Part shown: positions 53,849-64,000 of the stretch, piece after piece
How the letters are laid out: the number at the start of each line of letters is the position of its first letter
Numbering within the stretch: position 1 is the first letter of the stretch
DNA from: Burkholderia sp. S171
GTDB lineage: Bacteria > Pseudomonadota > Gammaproteobacteria > Burkholderiales > Burkholderiaceae
Reading direction: 5' to 3'
NCBI RefSeq assembly: GCF_009766085.1
Contig: NZ_LMUF01000039.1
Coordinates: forward strand, 117,546-181,545
Length of the DNA stretch: 64,000 nucleotides
The notes under the pieces: model-generated
The model's input: only the letters and a program-made list of their open reading frames with translations
The model's database searches: none
What the model was told of the DNA's origin: nothing
Made by a program: the position numbers and the translations under genes

Positions 53849-54819
53849 AGGTCGAGGACCAGCACGGGAGACCGCGAGCGCGATACGCAGCAGCAAATGA
53901 CCGCGCCGCTCGCGCGTTCCGATTTGCTCAGGCAATGATCACGATGTTCCGGCTCGCCGCTGACGACATCGACCATGCAGGTGCCGCAGACACCTTCGCC
54001 ACACGATGTATCGACAAGGATGTCGATGGACGCGAGCGCTGCCACTATCGACGTGCCCTTGTTCACTCGCACCCTGGACCCCGTGCTGGCGATTTCCACG
54101 TCGAAGAAATCGAGAGTGGACGCTGCGGCGGTGGTCGTAGCGGGATCGGCGGCGAACCGTTCGAGATGGATTGATTCAGCGGGGACATGTTGTTCTGCCA
54201 CGTTCACCACGCAATCCATGAACGCGCCAGGGCCGCATGTGTAGACGTGGGCATTGCTTTCGATGCCTACGAGACACGCCGCGACTTCTGCATCCACTCG
54301 ATCCGGCTCGACGCCACAATGAAGCGCCACGTGATCGGCGAATGGCGGCTGCGAGAGCAACGGGATGAATGCCGCACTGGCCCGGTCGCGAACAAAATAG
54401 TGCAGCTTGAACGACGCATTCTGGTGAACCAGGCGATACGCCATGCTGAGTAGCGGCGTAATGCCGATCCCGGCTGCGATCAGGATATGTTCGGTGGCCG
54501 TTGCGTCGAGCCGAAACAGATTGCGCGGCGGCCCTATCGTCAGCCGTGTGCCGGCTGCCACGTGGTCGTGCAACGAACGCGATCCTCCACGCGACGCGTT
54601 TTCGCGCTTGACCGCGAAAACATGCTGCTCTCTTAGATCCGGGTCACCGCACAACGAATATTGCCGCGTGACGCCGGACGGACTGGTTACGTCGATGTGA
54701 GCGCCGGGCTCGTAAGCGTCGAGCGGCGCGCCGTCGACGCGCGAGATGGCATAGGAGCGAATGCCGGGGGCTTCGTCGCGCACAGCATCGACGCAGACGG
54801 TAATGACGGAAGAATTCAT
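53845..54819 (-). CDS. PDR/VanB-type ferredoxin reductase (IacF-like)
   Basis: A 324-residue single-chain electron-transfer protein. Flavin motif RQYSLCGDP (residues 53-61), NAD-binding segment AAGIGITPLLSM, and a C-terminal plant-type [2Fe-2S] ferredoxin with ligands CGEGVCGTC and a final Cys in HRDHCLS. The order flavin-NAD-ferredoxin defines the phthalate dioxygenase reductase/VanB family. It is the natural partner of the Rieske oxygenase at 51002-52793, although separated from it by the convergent LysR gene. Confidence 0.9.
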   Translation of the reverse strand: MNSSVITVCVDAVRDEAPGIRSYAISRVDGAPLDAYEPGAHIDVTSPSGVTRQYSLCGDPDLREQHVFAVKRENASRGGSRSLHDHVAAGTRLTIGPPRNLFRLDATATEHILIAAGIGITPLLSMAYRLVHQNASFKLHYFVRDRASAAFIPLLSQPPFADHVALHCGVEPDRVDAEVAACLVGIESNAHVYTCGPGAFMDCVVNVAEQHVPAESIHLERFAADPATTTAAASTLDFFDVEIASTGSRVRVNKGTSIVAALASIDILVDTSCGEGVCGTCMVDVVSGEPEHRDHCLSKSERASGAVICCCVSRSRSPVLVLDL

Positions 54820-54986
54820 GGCTTGTTTTGGGGGCTGTTTTTACGATTGAAGCGCGCAACGGCATCAGGGGATTGGGCCGGAGGGCGATGTAATGGAAAA
54901 TACAGGCAGATCCCAGATAGGCCAAATCGATAATAAATCGATAGTGATATCAGCCAAGCTTATTCTGCATGCGACGGCAGACGTAC

Positions 54987-55034
54987 AAAAGCCGAAGCCC
55001 GGAAGAACTCGCGTTCTTCCGGGCTTCGGCTTTT
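54987..55034. terminator. Perfect 18-bp bidirectional terminator
   Basis: Arms GCCGAAGCCCGGAAGAAC (54991-55008) and GTTCTTCCGGGCTTCGGC (55013-55030) pair exactly around TCGC, flanked by AAAA and TTTT, so it can work on either strand. It marks the right boundary of the catabolic island and the 3' end of the DUF4148 gene. Confidence 0.85.
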
Positions 55035-55106
55035 GCACTCTTCGGCGTTACGACGGAGCGGATGTTGATCGAATGACTGATCGCTCCGGGTCGTAGAGCC
55101 TTGGAA

Positions 55107-55382
55107 TTAGTTGTGCGAGTAAAGCGACTTTTCGTTGCTCAGATTCACGCGGCTGCCCGATTGCGATTGCGTGTCTTGCACGCCGCCGTACGACGTTGAG
55201 TTTGCGTTAGCTTGCGCTTGTTCCGCTGCAACGGTTTGTGCGCTTTGGCCGCGTTGCGATGCCGGTGCGCCGACCGTCGGGTTGTACGACGGTGCCGGGC
55301 CGTAACCGCTGCTGGCGAATGCGGGGGCAGCCAAAGCTGCGGAAGCGGCGACCAATACTGCGGCGATAAGATTCTTGTTCAT
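55107..55382 (-). CDS. DUF4148-type small secreted protein
   Basis: A 91-residue protein with a signal peptide (MNKNLIAAVLVAASAALAAP, cut after AFAS). The mature part is Ser/Gln/Ala/Gly-rich with no Cys, matching the small secreted DUF4148 proteins abundant in Burkholderia and Paraburkholderia. Function is unknown. It ends 73 nt before the terminator at 54987. Confidence 0.75.
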   Translation of the reverse strand: MNKNLIAAVLVAASAALAAPAFASSGYGPAPSYNPTVGAPASQRGQSAQTVAAEQAQANANSTSYGGVQDTQSQSGSRVNLSNEKSLYSHN

Positions 55383-55563
55383 GATGTGCTCCGATTTGCA
55401 TGAGTGTTAAGGGGCGCAGCGGCTTGTTTTTTCTGCTCACTGCGTCGATGAAATGCAGTGTATACCCTTACTATCGAAGTATTGTATCGATAGCATGCAA
55501 TTAACTTTTCGGAATCTGCTAATAATGAGATAGAGGTTTTGGGGGCCATCTGGCCTGAGGAAT

Positions 55564-56427
55564 CTAATCGTGCAAGGTCTCGATAATCGCCGCCGTGATT
55601 CCCGTCCGCCCGTACGAAGCCCTCTCGACCATCCCTACCGTGCGAACAATTGCGGGCTGCGCAATCGAAATCAAGCGCAGGGAGGGGTCCGTCTGCCATC
55701 CCGCCCGATGCAACTGCGGCAGCACCGTCACCCCAACGTTCTTCCTCACCAGCGCCACGATCGTCTCGATGGAGTTCAGCTCCAGATACTCGATCACCTC
55801 CAGCCCAAGCGTCGTCAGCGCCTGATCGACGACCACGCCCGTGCGCACGCGCCGGTCGAAACGTAAAAATCCATGCGACGCCAAAATCCGGCGCGGGTCC
55901 GTATCGGTGATCTCGTGACTGACGATCAGCATCAGCGGCTCCGTGTAGAGCGGCGTCCATTTGAGCGTCTCAGGCAGGGTCTGGTCGGGACGCGCCACGA
56001 CCGCCGCAATGTCGACCTCTCCCTGCTCCACCATGACTGTCAGCTCGTCCGAACGGGCGGACAGGAGTCTGACGTCCAATCCGGGGTGAGCCGTCTTTAG
56101 GCGGGCGACGCCCAGTGAGAGCGCTTGAATGACTGATACCACGGCGCCAATCGCCACCGGCCCTTGCATCGATCCGGCCGGCGTAGCCTCAAGTTCGTCG
56201 AGCAGATCCAGTATCTGCTCAACCTTCGGCCGGATCTCATGCCCCTGTCGGCTCAGCGTAATCTGCCTCGCACTGCGGTCAAAAAGCTGCCTGCCAAGCG
56301 CTTGCTCCAGCCCACGCATCTGCAAGCTGACTGCGGCCTGGGTGAGCGCGACTTTGTCTGCCGCGGCCGCGAACGATCCCGTCCGCGCCACTGCCCGGAA
56401 CGTCTTCAGCATTCGAATTGTCGGCAT
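55564..56427 (-). CDS. LysR-family regulator of the glutathione/peptide import operon
   Basis: A 287-residue regulator: helix-turn-helix TFRAVARTGSFAAAADKVALTQAAVSLQMRGLEQALG and an effector domain (VVSVIQALSLGVARLKTAHPGLDVRLL; Cys-free). It is more like CysB/CbbR-branch proteins than the two island LysRs. It is divergent from the ATPase gene at 56627, with about 200 nt between, so it most likely controls that operon, perhaps according to sulfur or glutathione status (inference). Confidence 0.88.
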   Translation of the reverse strand: MPTIRMLKTFRAVARTGSFAAAADKVALTQAAVSLQMRGLEQALGRQLFDRSARQITLSRQGHEIRPKVEQILDLLDELEATPAGSMQGPVAIGAVVSVIQALSLGVARLKTAHPGLDVRLLSARSDELTVMVEQGEVDIAAVVARPDQTLPETLKWTPLYTEPLMLIVSHEITDTDPRRILASHGFLRFDRRVRTGVVVDQALTTLGLEVIEYLELNSIETIVALVRKNVGVTVLPQLHRAGWQTDPSLRLISIAQPAIVRTVGMVERASYGRTGITAAIIETLHD

Positions 56428-56626
56428 AAATTAGTGACATGAGTCATTCAAGGAAAAGTTAAGCATCAAAAAGAAAGTTTAATATTTCCTGATGCATTTA
56501 GGCCGACATAATTACTTCATTGAAAGTTTTGGCGACGGGCGACCGCCGGGTGGTAGACACCGACGCCGACACAGACTTAAAGGCACCGGCTAGCCGCCTG
56601 TTTTTCCCCGCAGCGGAGTATTGAAT

Positions 56627-57684
<1,058 letters not shown>

Positions 57685-57688
<4 letters not shown>

Positions 57689-58788
57689 ACACGAACGCTC
57701 CCATCATGGAAGCGCAGGACCTGACCAAGCACTTTGGCGGGACGCGCAACTTGTTCACGCGGACGCCGACGGTCTACGCGGTGAACGGTGTCTCGTTCTC
57801 CGTGCAGAAGGGCGAGACGTTTGCCATTGTCGGGGAATCGGGTTGCGGCAAGTCGACGCTTGGACGCCTGTTGCTGCGTCTTATCGATAGCACTGAAGGC
57901 CGCGTGATCTATGAAGGCAAAGACATCACGCATCTGGGCACCGAGCCCATGCGCCGCTTGCGCCGCGAGATGCAGATCATCTTCCAGGATCCGTTCGCTT
58001 CGCTGAATCCGGGCATGACGGTGGGGCAGATTATCGGTGAACCGATCGCGTTGCATGGACTAGCGAAAGGCTCTGCGCTTAATGAGCGTGTGGCTGAATT
58101 GCTGCGCACGGTTGGACTACAACCCGGTTACGCCGAACGGTATCCGCATGAGTTTTCGGGCGGTCAACGTCAGCGTATTGGCATTGCGCGGGCGCTGGCG
58201 GGCGAGCCCAAGCTGATAGTCGGCGATGAACCCGTCTCCGCGCTCGATGTCTCCGTGCAGGCACAGGTAATCAACCTGCTTGAGTCGCTGAAGCAGAAGC
58301 TTGGCTTGACGCTGATCATGATCGCGCATGACCTCGCGGTGATTCGCCATATGAGCGATCGCGTGGCGGTGATGTACCTCGGGGAGATCGTGGAAATGGC
58401 GGATGTGGACGATCTCTTCGATCAGCCGCTGCATCCTTATACGCAAGCGCTGCTGCAAGCGATCCCGGCAAGCAGCCCACGTCAGCGCCGCAGCAAACCT
58501 TCGTTGACCGGCGACCTGCCGAGTCCGACCGCGCCGCCTTCGGGTTGCCGTTTTCATCCACGCTGTCCGCATGCGCGTTCACGTTGCGCCGATGAGCAAC
58601 CGGTCAGCGAAACATTGGAGAACGGTCATCGGGTCGCATGCCATTTCTGGCGCGAGATTCAGAACGCAGGCGGTGGCGCGCCGCTCGTTTCCATCGTCAG
58701 CCCAAAGCTTACCGAGCGGCTCGCTGTGTATCGGCAACGTCAGGCGCTGGTCGACGGCGCTGTGCAAGAACAATCGAATAAACAGTAA
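57685..58788 (+). CDS. Peptide/glutathione ABC ATPase (DppF-like)
   Basis: A 367-residue ATPase: GESGCGKST, FSGGQRQRIGIARAL and LIVGDEPVSALDV, with a C-terminal GCRFHPRCPHARSRC motif. It overlaps the preceding gene by 4 nt and precedes the binding protein by 15 nt. It pairs with 56627 to drive import. Confidence 0.93.
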
Positions 58789-58803
58789 ACGGGGAAAGTC
58801 CAG

Positions 58804-60315
58804 ATGCGAAAGATTTTATTGGCTGCGGCGCTCGCCGCGAGTGTCGGTAGTAGCGGTGCCGCGATGGCTCAGTCGAACTCGACTATCCGGATCGGCTTGC
58901 AGGACGATATCGGTACGCTGGACCCGGCGCGCAGCAGTCAGGTGGTTGACCGGATAGTGTTTAGTTCGCTGTGCAATTCGCTGGTGGATATTGGCCCGGA
59001 TCTGAAGATCGTGCCCATGCTCGCGCTCTCCTGGAGCATGAGCGCCGACAACAAGACGCTCACGTTCAAGCTGCGCCACGGCGTGAAATTCCACGACGAT
59101 GAACCGTTCAACGCTGCCGCCGTGAAGGCGAATCTCGACCGCGCGCGGTCCATGTCCGCGAGCAATCGCAAGAGCGAGCTGGCATCCATCGATCACGTGG
59201 ATGTGGTCGACGAATTCACCGTCGCGATCGTGTTGAAAGCGCCTGACGCTGCGCTGCTCGCCACGCTCACCGACCGCGCTGGCATGATGCTCGCGCCGAA
59301 GACGCTCGCCGACGACTCCAGCGTTTCCACGCATCCGGTGTGCTCCGGCCCGTACAAATTTGTTGAGCGCGTGCAGAACGACCGCGTGGTGCTGCAGAAA
59401 TTCGCGGGCTACTGGGACGCCGATAAATATCCGATTCAAAAGGTCATCTTCCAGCCGATTCCCGACAGCACCGTGCGCCTCGCGAACTTGCGCTCAGGAT
59501 CACTCGACATGCTGGAACGGCTCGCGCCGTCCGACGTTGCATCGGTGAAAAGCGATAAGAATCTCAACTTCATTTCGATGAGCGGCCTGGGCTTCTATGA
59601 CCTCACGTTCAACGTTTCGAACGGAGCCCGTGCGCCGAAGGCATTCAAGGACAAACGCGTGCGTCAGGCGTTCGAACTCGCCATTGACCGCGATGCAATC
59701 AACCAGGTGATCGGCGGTGGGATCTTCTCACCGATCAACCAGGCGATCCCGTCAAACAGCCCGTACTTCGATGCATCGATCAAGACGACCAAACGCGATA
59801 TCCCGAAGGCGAAAGCGTTGCTCAAGGCCGCGGGCTTCGAGCAGCTTAATGTTGAGCTGACTTTCGGCAATAACACGGTATCGAACCAGATGGCGCAGAT
59901 GCTGCAAGCCATGCTGTCGGAGGCCGGCATCAACCTGAAGTTGCGTCCGACTGACTACGCTGCCGCGCTGAATGCATCGACGAAAGGCGACTTTGAATTG
60001 CTGTATCTCGGCTGGTCGGGCCGCACGGACCCGGATGGCAACTTGCATCAGTTCGTGACCTGCAAGGGCAATCTGAACTACGGGCGTTATTGCAATCCGG
60101 ATGTCGACAAGCTGCTCGACGATGCCCGCGTAAAAGCGACGGTCGCCGAGCGCAAGCCGATCTACGATGCGGCGCAAAAGATCCTCGTTGATGAAGACCC
60201 GATCATCTATCTCTACGCGCAGCCGTGGCCGTATGCGTTGTCGAAGAAAGTGCAGGGCTTCACGCCGTATCCGGACGGGCTGATCCGTCTGCGTGGCGTG
60301 AGCATCAAGGGGTAA
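58804..60315 (+). CDS. Peptide/glutathione-type ABC substrate-binding protein (SBP family 5)
   Basis: A 503-residue binding protein with a signal peptide (MRKILLAAALAASV, cut after AAMAQ). The family 5 core has IRIGLQDDIGTLDPARSS, KLRHGVKFHDDEPFNAAAVKANLDRA and a hinge VCSGPYKFVERVQNDRVVLQKF. It resembles GsiB and DppA. The gene order with Ggt suggests glutathione or gamma-glutamyl peptides as ligand; this is inference. Confidence 0.92.
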   Translation: MRKILLAAALAASVGSSGAAMAQSNSTIRIGLQDDIGTLDPARSSQVVDRIVFSSLCNSLVDIGPDLKIVPMLALSWSMSADNKTLTFKLRHGVKFHDDEPFNAAAVKANLDRARSMSASNRKSELASIDHVDVVDEFTVAIVLKAPDAALLATLTDRAGMMLAPKTLADDSSVSTHPVCSGPYKFVERVQNDRVVLQKFAGYWDADKYPIQKVIFQPIPDSTVRLANLRSGSLDMLERLAPSDVASVKSDKNLNFISMSGLGFYDLTFNVSNGARAPKAFKDKRVRQAFELAIDRDAINQVIGGGIFSPINQAIPSNSPYFDASIKTTKRDIPKAKALLKAAGFEQLNVELTFGNNTVSNQMAQMLQAMLSEAGINLKLRPTDYAAALNASTKGDFELLYLGWSGRTDPDGNLHQFVTCKGNLNYGRYCNPDVDKLLDDARVKATVAERKPIYDAAQKILVDEDPIIYLYAQPWPYALSKKVQGFTPYPDGLIRLRGVSIKG

Positions 60316-60322
60316 TACGCTC

Positions 60323-61267
60323 ATGCTGCGAATCATCGCCAACCGTGCGCTTGTCGCAATCCCGACACTGATCCTGGTGTCGATGATGATCTTCGGCCTG
60401 CAAAAAATGCTACCCGGCGATCCGGTCCTGGCGATGGCCGGTGAAGACCAGAACCCGCAGGTCATAGCAACGTTACGGCTGAAGTATCACCTCGATGAAC
60501 CCGTGCCGGTGCAATACGCGTTGTGGGTGAAGGACATTCTGCACGGTGATTTGGGCGCGTCGCTCAGGACCGATGTGCCGGTGACCAAGCTTATCGCGCA
60601 GAAATTGCCGGTGACGTTGCAACTGGCCGTCATGGCGATGATTTTCGCGATTGGCATCGGCATACCGCTTGGGGTTTTATCGGCGGCGAACAAGGGGAAG
60701 GCGCTCGATTACGGCGCGAACATTCTTGCGCTCACGGGCATGTCTATACCGAACTTTTGGCTCGGGATCATCCTGATTTTTATCGTTTCAGTGAAATGGC
60801 AGTTGTTGCCGTCATCTGGATACGTATCGCCGACCGAGGACTTCTGGTTGAGCATCAAGACCATGTTGATGCCCGCGTTCGTCTTGGGCGCGGCGCTCGG
60901 CGCGCAGTTGATGCGACATACGCGCAGCGCGATGCTGAGCGTTCTTCGCAGCGACTACATTCGGACTGCGCGTGCCAAAGGGCTTTTGCGCGGCACGGTA
61001 GTGGTCAAGCACGGCTTTCGCAATGCGTTGATTCCGATCGTCACGGTGCTTGCGCTGTTGTTCGGTGAGTTGCTTGCAGGCGCGGTGCTGACGGAGCAAG
61101 TGTTCACCATTCCGGGCTTCGGCAAGCTGGTCGTCGATGCCGTTTTCAACCGCGATTACGCCGTCGTTCAAGGTGTTGTGCTGGTCACGGCGGTGGGATT
61201 TATCGTGGTGAATTTGTTCGCCGATGTCTTGTACGTTCTGCTCAACCCGCGGCTGAGGAAAAGCTGA
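60323..61267 (+). CDS. Peptide/glutathione ABC permease (DppB/GsiC-like)
   Basis: A 314-residue permease with the typical N-terminus IIANRALVAIPTLILVSMMIF and LPGDPVLAM, and the coupling loop YIRTARAKGLLRGTVVVKHGFRN. It begins 7 nt after the binding-protein stop and overlaps the next gene by one nucleotide (TGATG). Confidence 0.94.
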   Translation: MLRIIANRALVAIPTLILVSMMIFGLQKMLPGDPVLAMAGEDQNPQVIATLRLKYHLDEPVPVQYALWVKDILHGDLGASLRTDVPVTKLIAQKLPVTLQLAVMAMIFAIGIGIPLGVLSAANKGKALDYGANILALTGMSIPNFWLGIILIFIVSVKWQLLPSSGYVSPTEDFWLSIKTMLMPAFVLGAALGAQLMRHTRSAMLSVLRSDYIRTARAKGLLRGTVVVKHGFRNALIPIVTVLALLFGELLAGAVLTEQVFTIPGFGKLVVDAVFNRDYAVVQGVVLVTAVGFIVVNLFADVLYVLLNPRLRKS

Positions 61268-62139
61268 TGGCGACTATTCTGGAAGTGGAAACAGCCCCTC
61301 TGCCGCGCAAACGCAATCGCGCGTTAGGTCGCTTCATGCGCAATCGTGCCGCTGTGGCGGGCGCGGTAATCGTGCTGCTGGTAATTCTCGTAGCCATCTT
61401 CGCGCCGTGGCTCTCGCCCTACGATCCCATTCAAGCGAGCTTCATGACGGTGCGGCAAGCGCCATCGGCTAGCCATTGGTTTGGAACCGATGAACTCGGC
61501 CGCGACGTGTTCACGCGCTTGCTGTGGGGCGCACGCGCCTCGTTGCTGGCGGGCGTGGTATCGGTGGGAATTGCGGTGGTCATCGGCGTGCCGCTTGGTT
61601 TGCTCGCGGGCTACTTCGGCAAGCTCGTCGATGGCGTGATCTCGCGCTTCACCGACGCGTTGCTGTCCATCCCGTTCCTGATCCTCGCCATCGCGCTCGC
61701 CGCGTTCCTCGGACCGAGCCTCACCAACGCGATGATCGCTATCGGCGTCTCGGCCATGCCGCGTTTCGTGCGTCTCACGCGCGGTCAGGCGATCAGCGTC
61801 AAAGCCGAAGATTATGTGGAAGGTGCACGCGCTATCGGGCTGGGGCACTTTCGCATTATCGTCCGCTATATTTTCCCGAACGTGCTGCCGCCCATCATCG
61901 TGCAAGCGAGTCTCACGGTTGCTATGGCGATCATCGCGGAAGCCAGCCTGTCGTTCCTCGGCCTCGGGCAATTGCCGCCTGCGCCATCGTGGGGATCGAT
62001 GCTGAACACTGCTAAGGACTTCGTCAGCCAGGCGCCGTGGATGTCGATCTTCCCGGGCATCGCCATCTTCCTGGCCGTGCTCGGCTTCAATCTTCTCGGC
62101 GATGGACTGCGAGACGCGCTCGATCCGCGCGAGCTGTAA
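61267..62139 (+). CDS. Peptide/glutathione ABC permease (DppC/GsiD-like)
   Basis: A 290-residue permease. After a basic N-terminus the OppC-N helix is AAVAGAVIVLLVILVAIFAPWL; GTDELGRDVFTRLLWGAR and the loop YVEGARAIGLGHFRIIVRYIFPN are characteristic. It is followed by ggt after 47 nt. Confidence 0.94.
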   Translation: MATILEVETAPLPRKRNRALGRFMRNRAAVAGAVIVLLVILVAIFAPWLSPYDPIQASFMTVRQAPSASHWFGTDELGRDVFTRLLWGARASLLAGVVSVGIAVVIGVPLGLLAGYFGKLVDGVISRFTDALLSIPFLILAIALAAFLGPSLTNAMIAIGVSAMPRFVRLTRGQAISVKAEDYVEGARAIGLGHFRIIVRYIFPNVLPPIIVQASLTVAMAIIAEASLSFLGLGQLPPAPSWGSMLNTAKDFVSQAPWMSIFPGIAIFLAVLGFNLLGDGLRDALDPREL

Positions 62140-62186
62140 CCTGTGCCCCAACAACTTTCATCATCAATCAAAGAGACGAGTTTCCC

Positions 62187-63824
62187 ATGACCCGCTTCAA
62201 CTGGCAGAACCCCTATCCCACGCCGCGCTTGCCCGTGTTCGCTCGCAATATCGTTTCCACATCGCATCCCCTTGCCGCGCAAGCCGGCTTGCGCATGTTG
62301 TGGAAGGGCGGTAACGCCGTCGATGCCGCTATCGCGGCGGCGGCAGCCATCACGCTGGTCGAGCCTGTGTCGTGCGGCCTTGGTGGCGACGCGTTCGCGC
62401 TCGTCTGGGACGGCGCCAAGCTGCATGGTTTGAACGCATCGGGCGTGTCGCCGGCCGCCTGGAACGTCGATTACTTCAAGAGCAAATACGGCGAGCAAAA
62501 CGGCCTGGCGAACCAGCCGAAACGCGGTTGGGACGCAGTCACCGTGCCCGGCGTGATCGCGGGGTGGGAAGCGCTGCACGCGAAGTTCGGCTCGCTGCCT
62601 TTCGGCGACCTGATGGAACCGGCTATCGAAATTGCCGAGCGTGGTCACGCGGTGGCGAGCATCGTTGCGTATAAATGGGCGGCGGCTATTCCGGAATTGA
62701 AAGACCAGCCCGGTTTCGCCGATACCTTCATGCCGCGTGGCCGCGCGCCGGAGATCAGCGAGTTGATGCGTTATCCCGGTCACGCAAAGACCTTGCGCGC
62801 GCTCGCCGAACACGGACCGCGTGCGTACTACGAAGGCGAGATTGCCGAGAAGATCGCGGCGTTCTCGAAGCAGGGCGGCGGCGCGATGACCGCAGCCGAT
62901 CTGCGCAATTACAAGGCCGACTGGGTCGAGCCGATCTCGAAGGATTATCGCGGGCATACAGTCCATGAGATTCCGCCGAACGGGCAGGGCATTGCTGCGC
63001 TGATCGCGCTCGGCATTCTCGATAAATTCGATGTGAAGTCGCTGACCGTCGACAAGATCGAGTCGCAGCATTTGCAGATTGAAGCGATGAAACTCGCGTT
63101 CGCCGATGTCTATCAGTACGTCGCCGATCCGCGTTCCATGGACGTCACGCCCGAACAGATGTTGGACGACGCGTATCTCACCGAGCGCGCCAAGCTCATC
63201 GATCCGAACAAGGCGAAGCACTTCGATTTCGGCATGCCGCCAGCGGGCGGGACGATCTATATGTCGGTGGCGGACGAGCGCGGCATGATGGTGAGTTTCA
63301 TCCAGTCGAACTACATGGGCTTTGGTTCGGGCGTGGTCGTGCCAGATACAGGTATCGCGATGCAGAACCGTGGCTTTGGTTTTTCGATGGACCCGAAATC
63401 CGCGAACGTGGTGGAAGGTGGCAAGCGTCCGTTCCACACCATCATCCCGGCGTTCCTTACGCAGGACGTGAATGGCACGCAGGAAGCGGTGATGAGCTTT
63501 GGCGTAATGGGCGGCGACATGCAGCCGCAAGGCCATCTGCAATCCATCGTGCGTCTGCTTGATTATGGACAACAACCGCAAGCTGCCTGCGATGCACCCC
63601 GCTGGAAGGTGAATCGCGATTTCACCGTCGATGTGGAATCGACACTCGATCGTGAAACGGTCAAGGCGCTGCAAGCGATGGGACACACGATCAAATCGGT
63701 TGATGATCCTTATATGGATTTTGGGTCGGGGCAGTACATCTGGAAGCTGGATCGGAACGATCCGGAGCGTGGGTATGTCGCGGCGAGTGATAGCCGCCGG
63801 GATGGGCTGGCGGCGGGGTTTTAA
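62187..63824 (+). CDS. ggt: Gamma-glutamyltransferase family protein
   Basis: The start is at ATG 62187, giving 545 residues. Features of the N-terminal nucleophile fold include GGNAVDAAIAAAAAI, GLGGDAFALVWD, the likely autocleavage/nucleophile Thr in GGTIYMSVADERG, and the closing GVMGGDMQPQGHLQ and PRWKVN. There is no signal peptide, so unlike periplasmic Ggt of E. coli it should act in the cytoplasm on imported gamma-glutamyl compounds such as glutathione. It is the last gene of the import operon. Confidence 0.9.
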   Translation: MTRFNWQNPYPTPRLPVFARNIVSTSHPLAAQAGLRMLWKGGNAVDAAIAAAAAITLVEPVSCGLGGDAFALVWDGAKLHGLNASGVSPAAWNVDYFKSKYGEQNGLANQPKRGWDAVTVPGVIAGWEALHAKFGSLPFGDLMEPAIEIAERGHAVASIVAYKWAAAIPELKDQPGFADTFMPRGRAPEISELMRYPGHAKTLRALAEHGPRAYYEGEIAEKIAAFSKQGGGAMTAADLRNYKADWVEPISKDYRGHTVHEIPPNGQGIAALIALGILDKFDVKSLTVDKIESQHLQIEAMKLAFADVYQYVADPRSMDVTPEQMLDDAYLTERAKLIDPNKAKHFDFGMPPAGGTIYMSVADERGMMVSFIQSNYMGFGSGVVVPDTGIAMQNRGFGFSMDPKSANVVEGGKRPFHTIIPAFLTQDVNGTQEAVMSFGVMGGDMQPQGHLQSIVRLLDYGQQPQAACDAPRWKVNRDFTVDVESTLDRETVKALQAMGHTIKSVDDPYMDFGSGQYIWKLDRNDPERGYVAASDSRRDGLAAGF

Positions 63825-63940
63825 AAGGAGATACGTCCAGTTACTTTTATCGTAGTCCGGTAGCACTTGTATCTGACTCTTCTCCCTACACTCAATTACG
63901 TAAACAACACGTTTGCACACCATGTGCACGGAGAGACGCA

Positions 63941-64000
63941 ATGAACAAGAAGATCCTGGGTGCGGTACTGGGCTTGAGCGTATTGATGGTGTCGGCGGCA
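63941..64000 (+). CDS. 5' end of a secreted protein (partial)
   Basis: ATG 63941 with ACGGAGAGACGCA upstream opens a frame running off the right edge. The 20 visible residues are a signal peptide (MNKKILGAVLGLSVLMVSAA). The product cannot be identified; a further binding protein or periplasmic enzyme is possible. Confidence 0.65.
   Translation, partial: MNKKILGAVLGLSVLMVSAA

Noticed and set aside
61866..63941. 691-codon minus-strand frame
   Set aside because: Antisense to the well-supported permease and ggt genes, His/Arg-rich translation with no domain; a shadow produced by high GC.

Overview
The window looks like chromosome or megaplasmid DNA of a Burkholderia-group betaproteobacterium, most likely Caballeronia or Paraburkholderia. 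This rests on high GC, DUF4148 and H-NS/AT-hook proteins, a Gram-negative general porin, a very large catabolic and ABC-transport content, and a TTTCTTTGTC/GACAAAGAAA hairpin repeat of a kind I associate with this group. The genus is an inference; no rRNA or tRNA gene is present.

Layout. (1) 1-7071: tail of an unknown gene, then a tightly packed Cu(I)/Ag(I) efflux operon: CopL-like protein, CusC, CusB with a fused CusF domain, CusA and a second free CusF. (2) 7145-16129: an EamA exporter with a histidine tail, small secreted proteins, an H-NS protein with a histone-H1-like tail, a DUF2934 protein, a J-domain protein and two DedA-family fusions. (3) 16752-24645: an IclR regulator divergent from a carbohydrate ABC importer, followed by an enolase-superfamily dehydratase and a rhamnose-mutarotase-family protein; a 259-bp inverted repeat lies between transporter and enzymes. 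(4) 25075-54819: a roughly 30-kb catabolic island. (5) 55107-64000: a DUF4148 protein, then a LysR regulator divergent from a glutathione/peptide ABC importer ending in gamma-glutamyltransferase, and the first 20 codons of a further secreted protein.

The island is the most interesting part. It holds counterparts of all nine indole-3-acetate (iac) enzyme classes: acyl-CoA-dehydrogenase-fold monooxygenase plus flavin reductase, Rieske oxygenase alpha and beta, PDR-type reductase, SDR, amidase, SnoaL-fold protein and a small EthD-like protein. They are scattered among genes not part of the described iac core: a RutA-like flavin monooxygenase, HpcH and class II aldolases, a D-2-hydroxyacid dehydrogenase, a thiolase-like/DUF35 pair with an acyl-CoA ligase, a dienelactone hydrolase fused to a SnoaL domain, a peptide-type ABC importer and a porin.

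Four plus-strand promoters in the island share one layout, -35 / 17 bp / -10, with the palindrome CTGAATTCAG (one copy GTGAATTCAG) overlapping the -10. A fifth copy sits upstream of the RutA-like gene. This predicts one repressor, possibly the GntR/FCD protein at 37239, for uptake, side-chain and ring-opening genes. Two related LysR proteins flank the IacA-like and Rieske genes and may control those separately.
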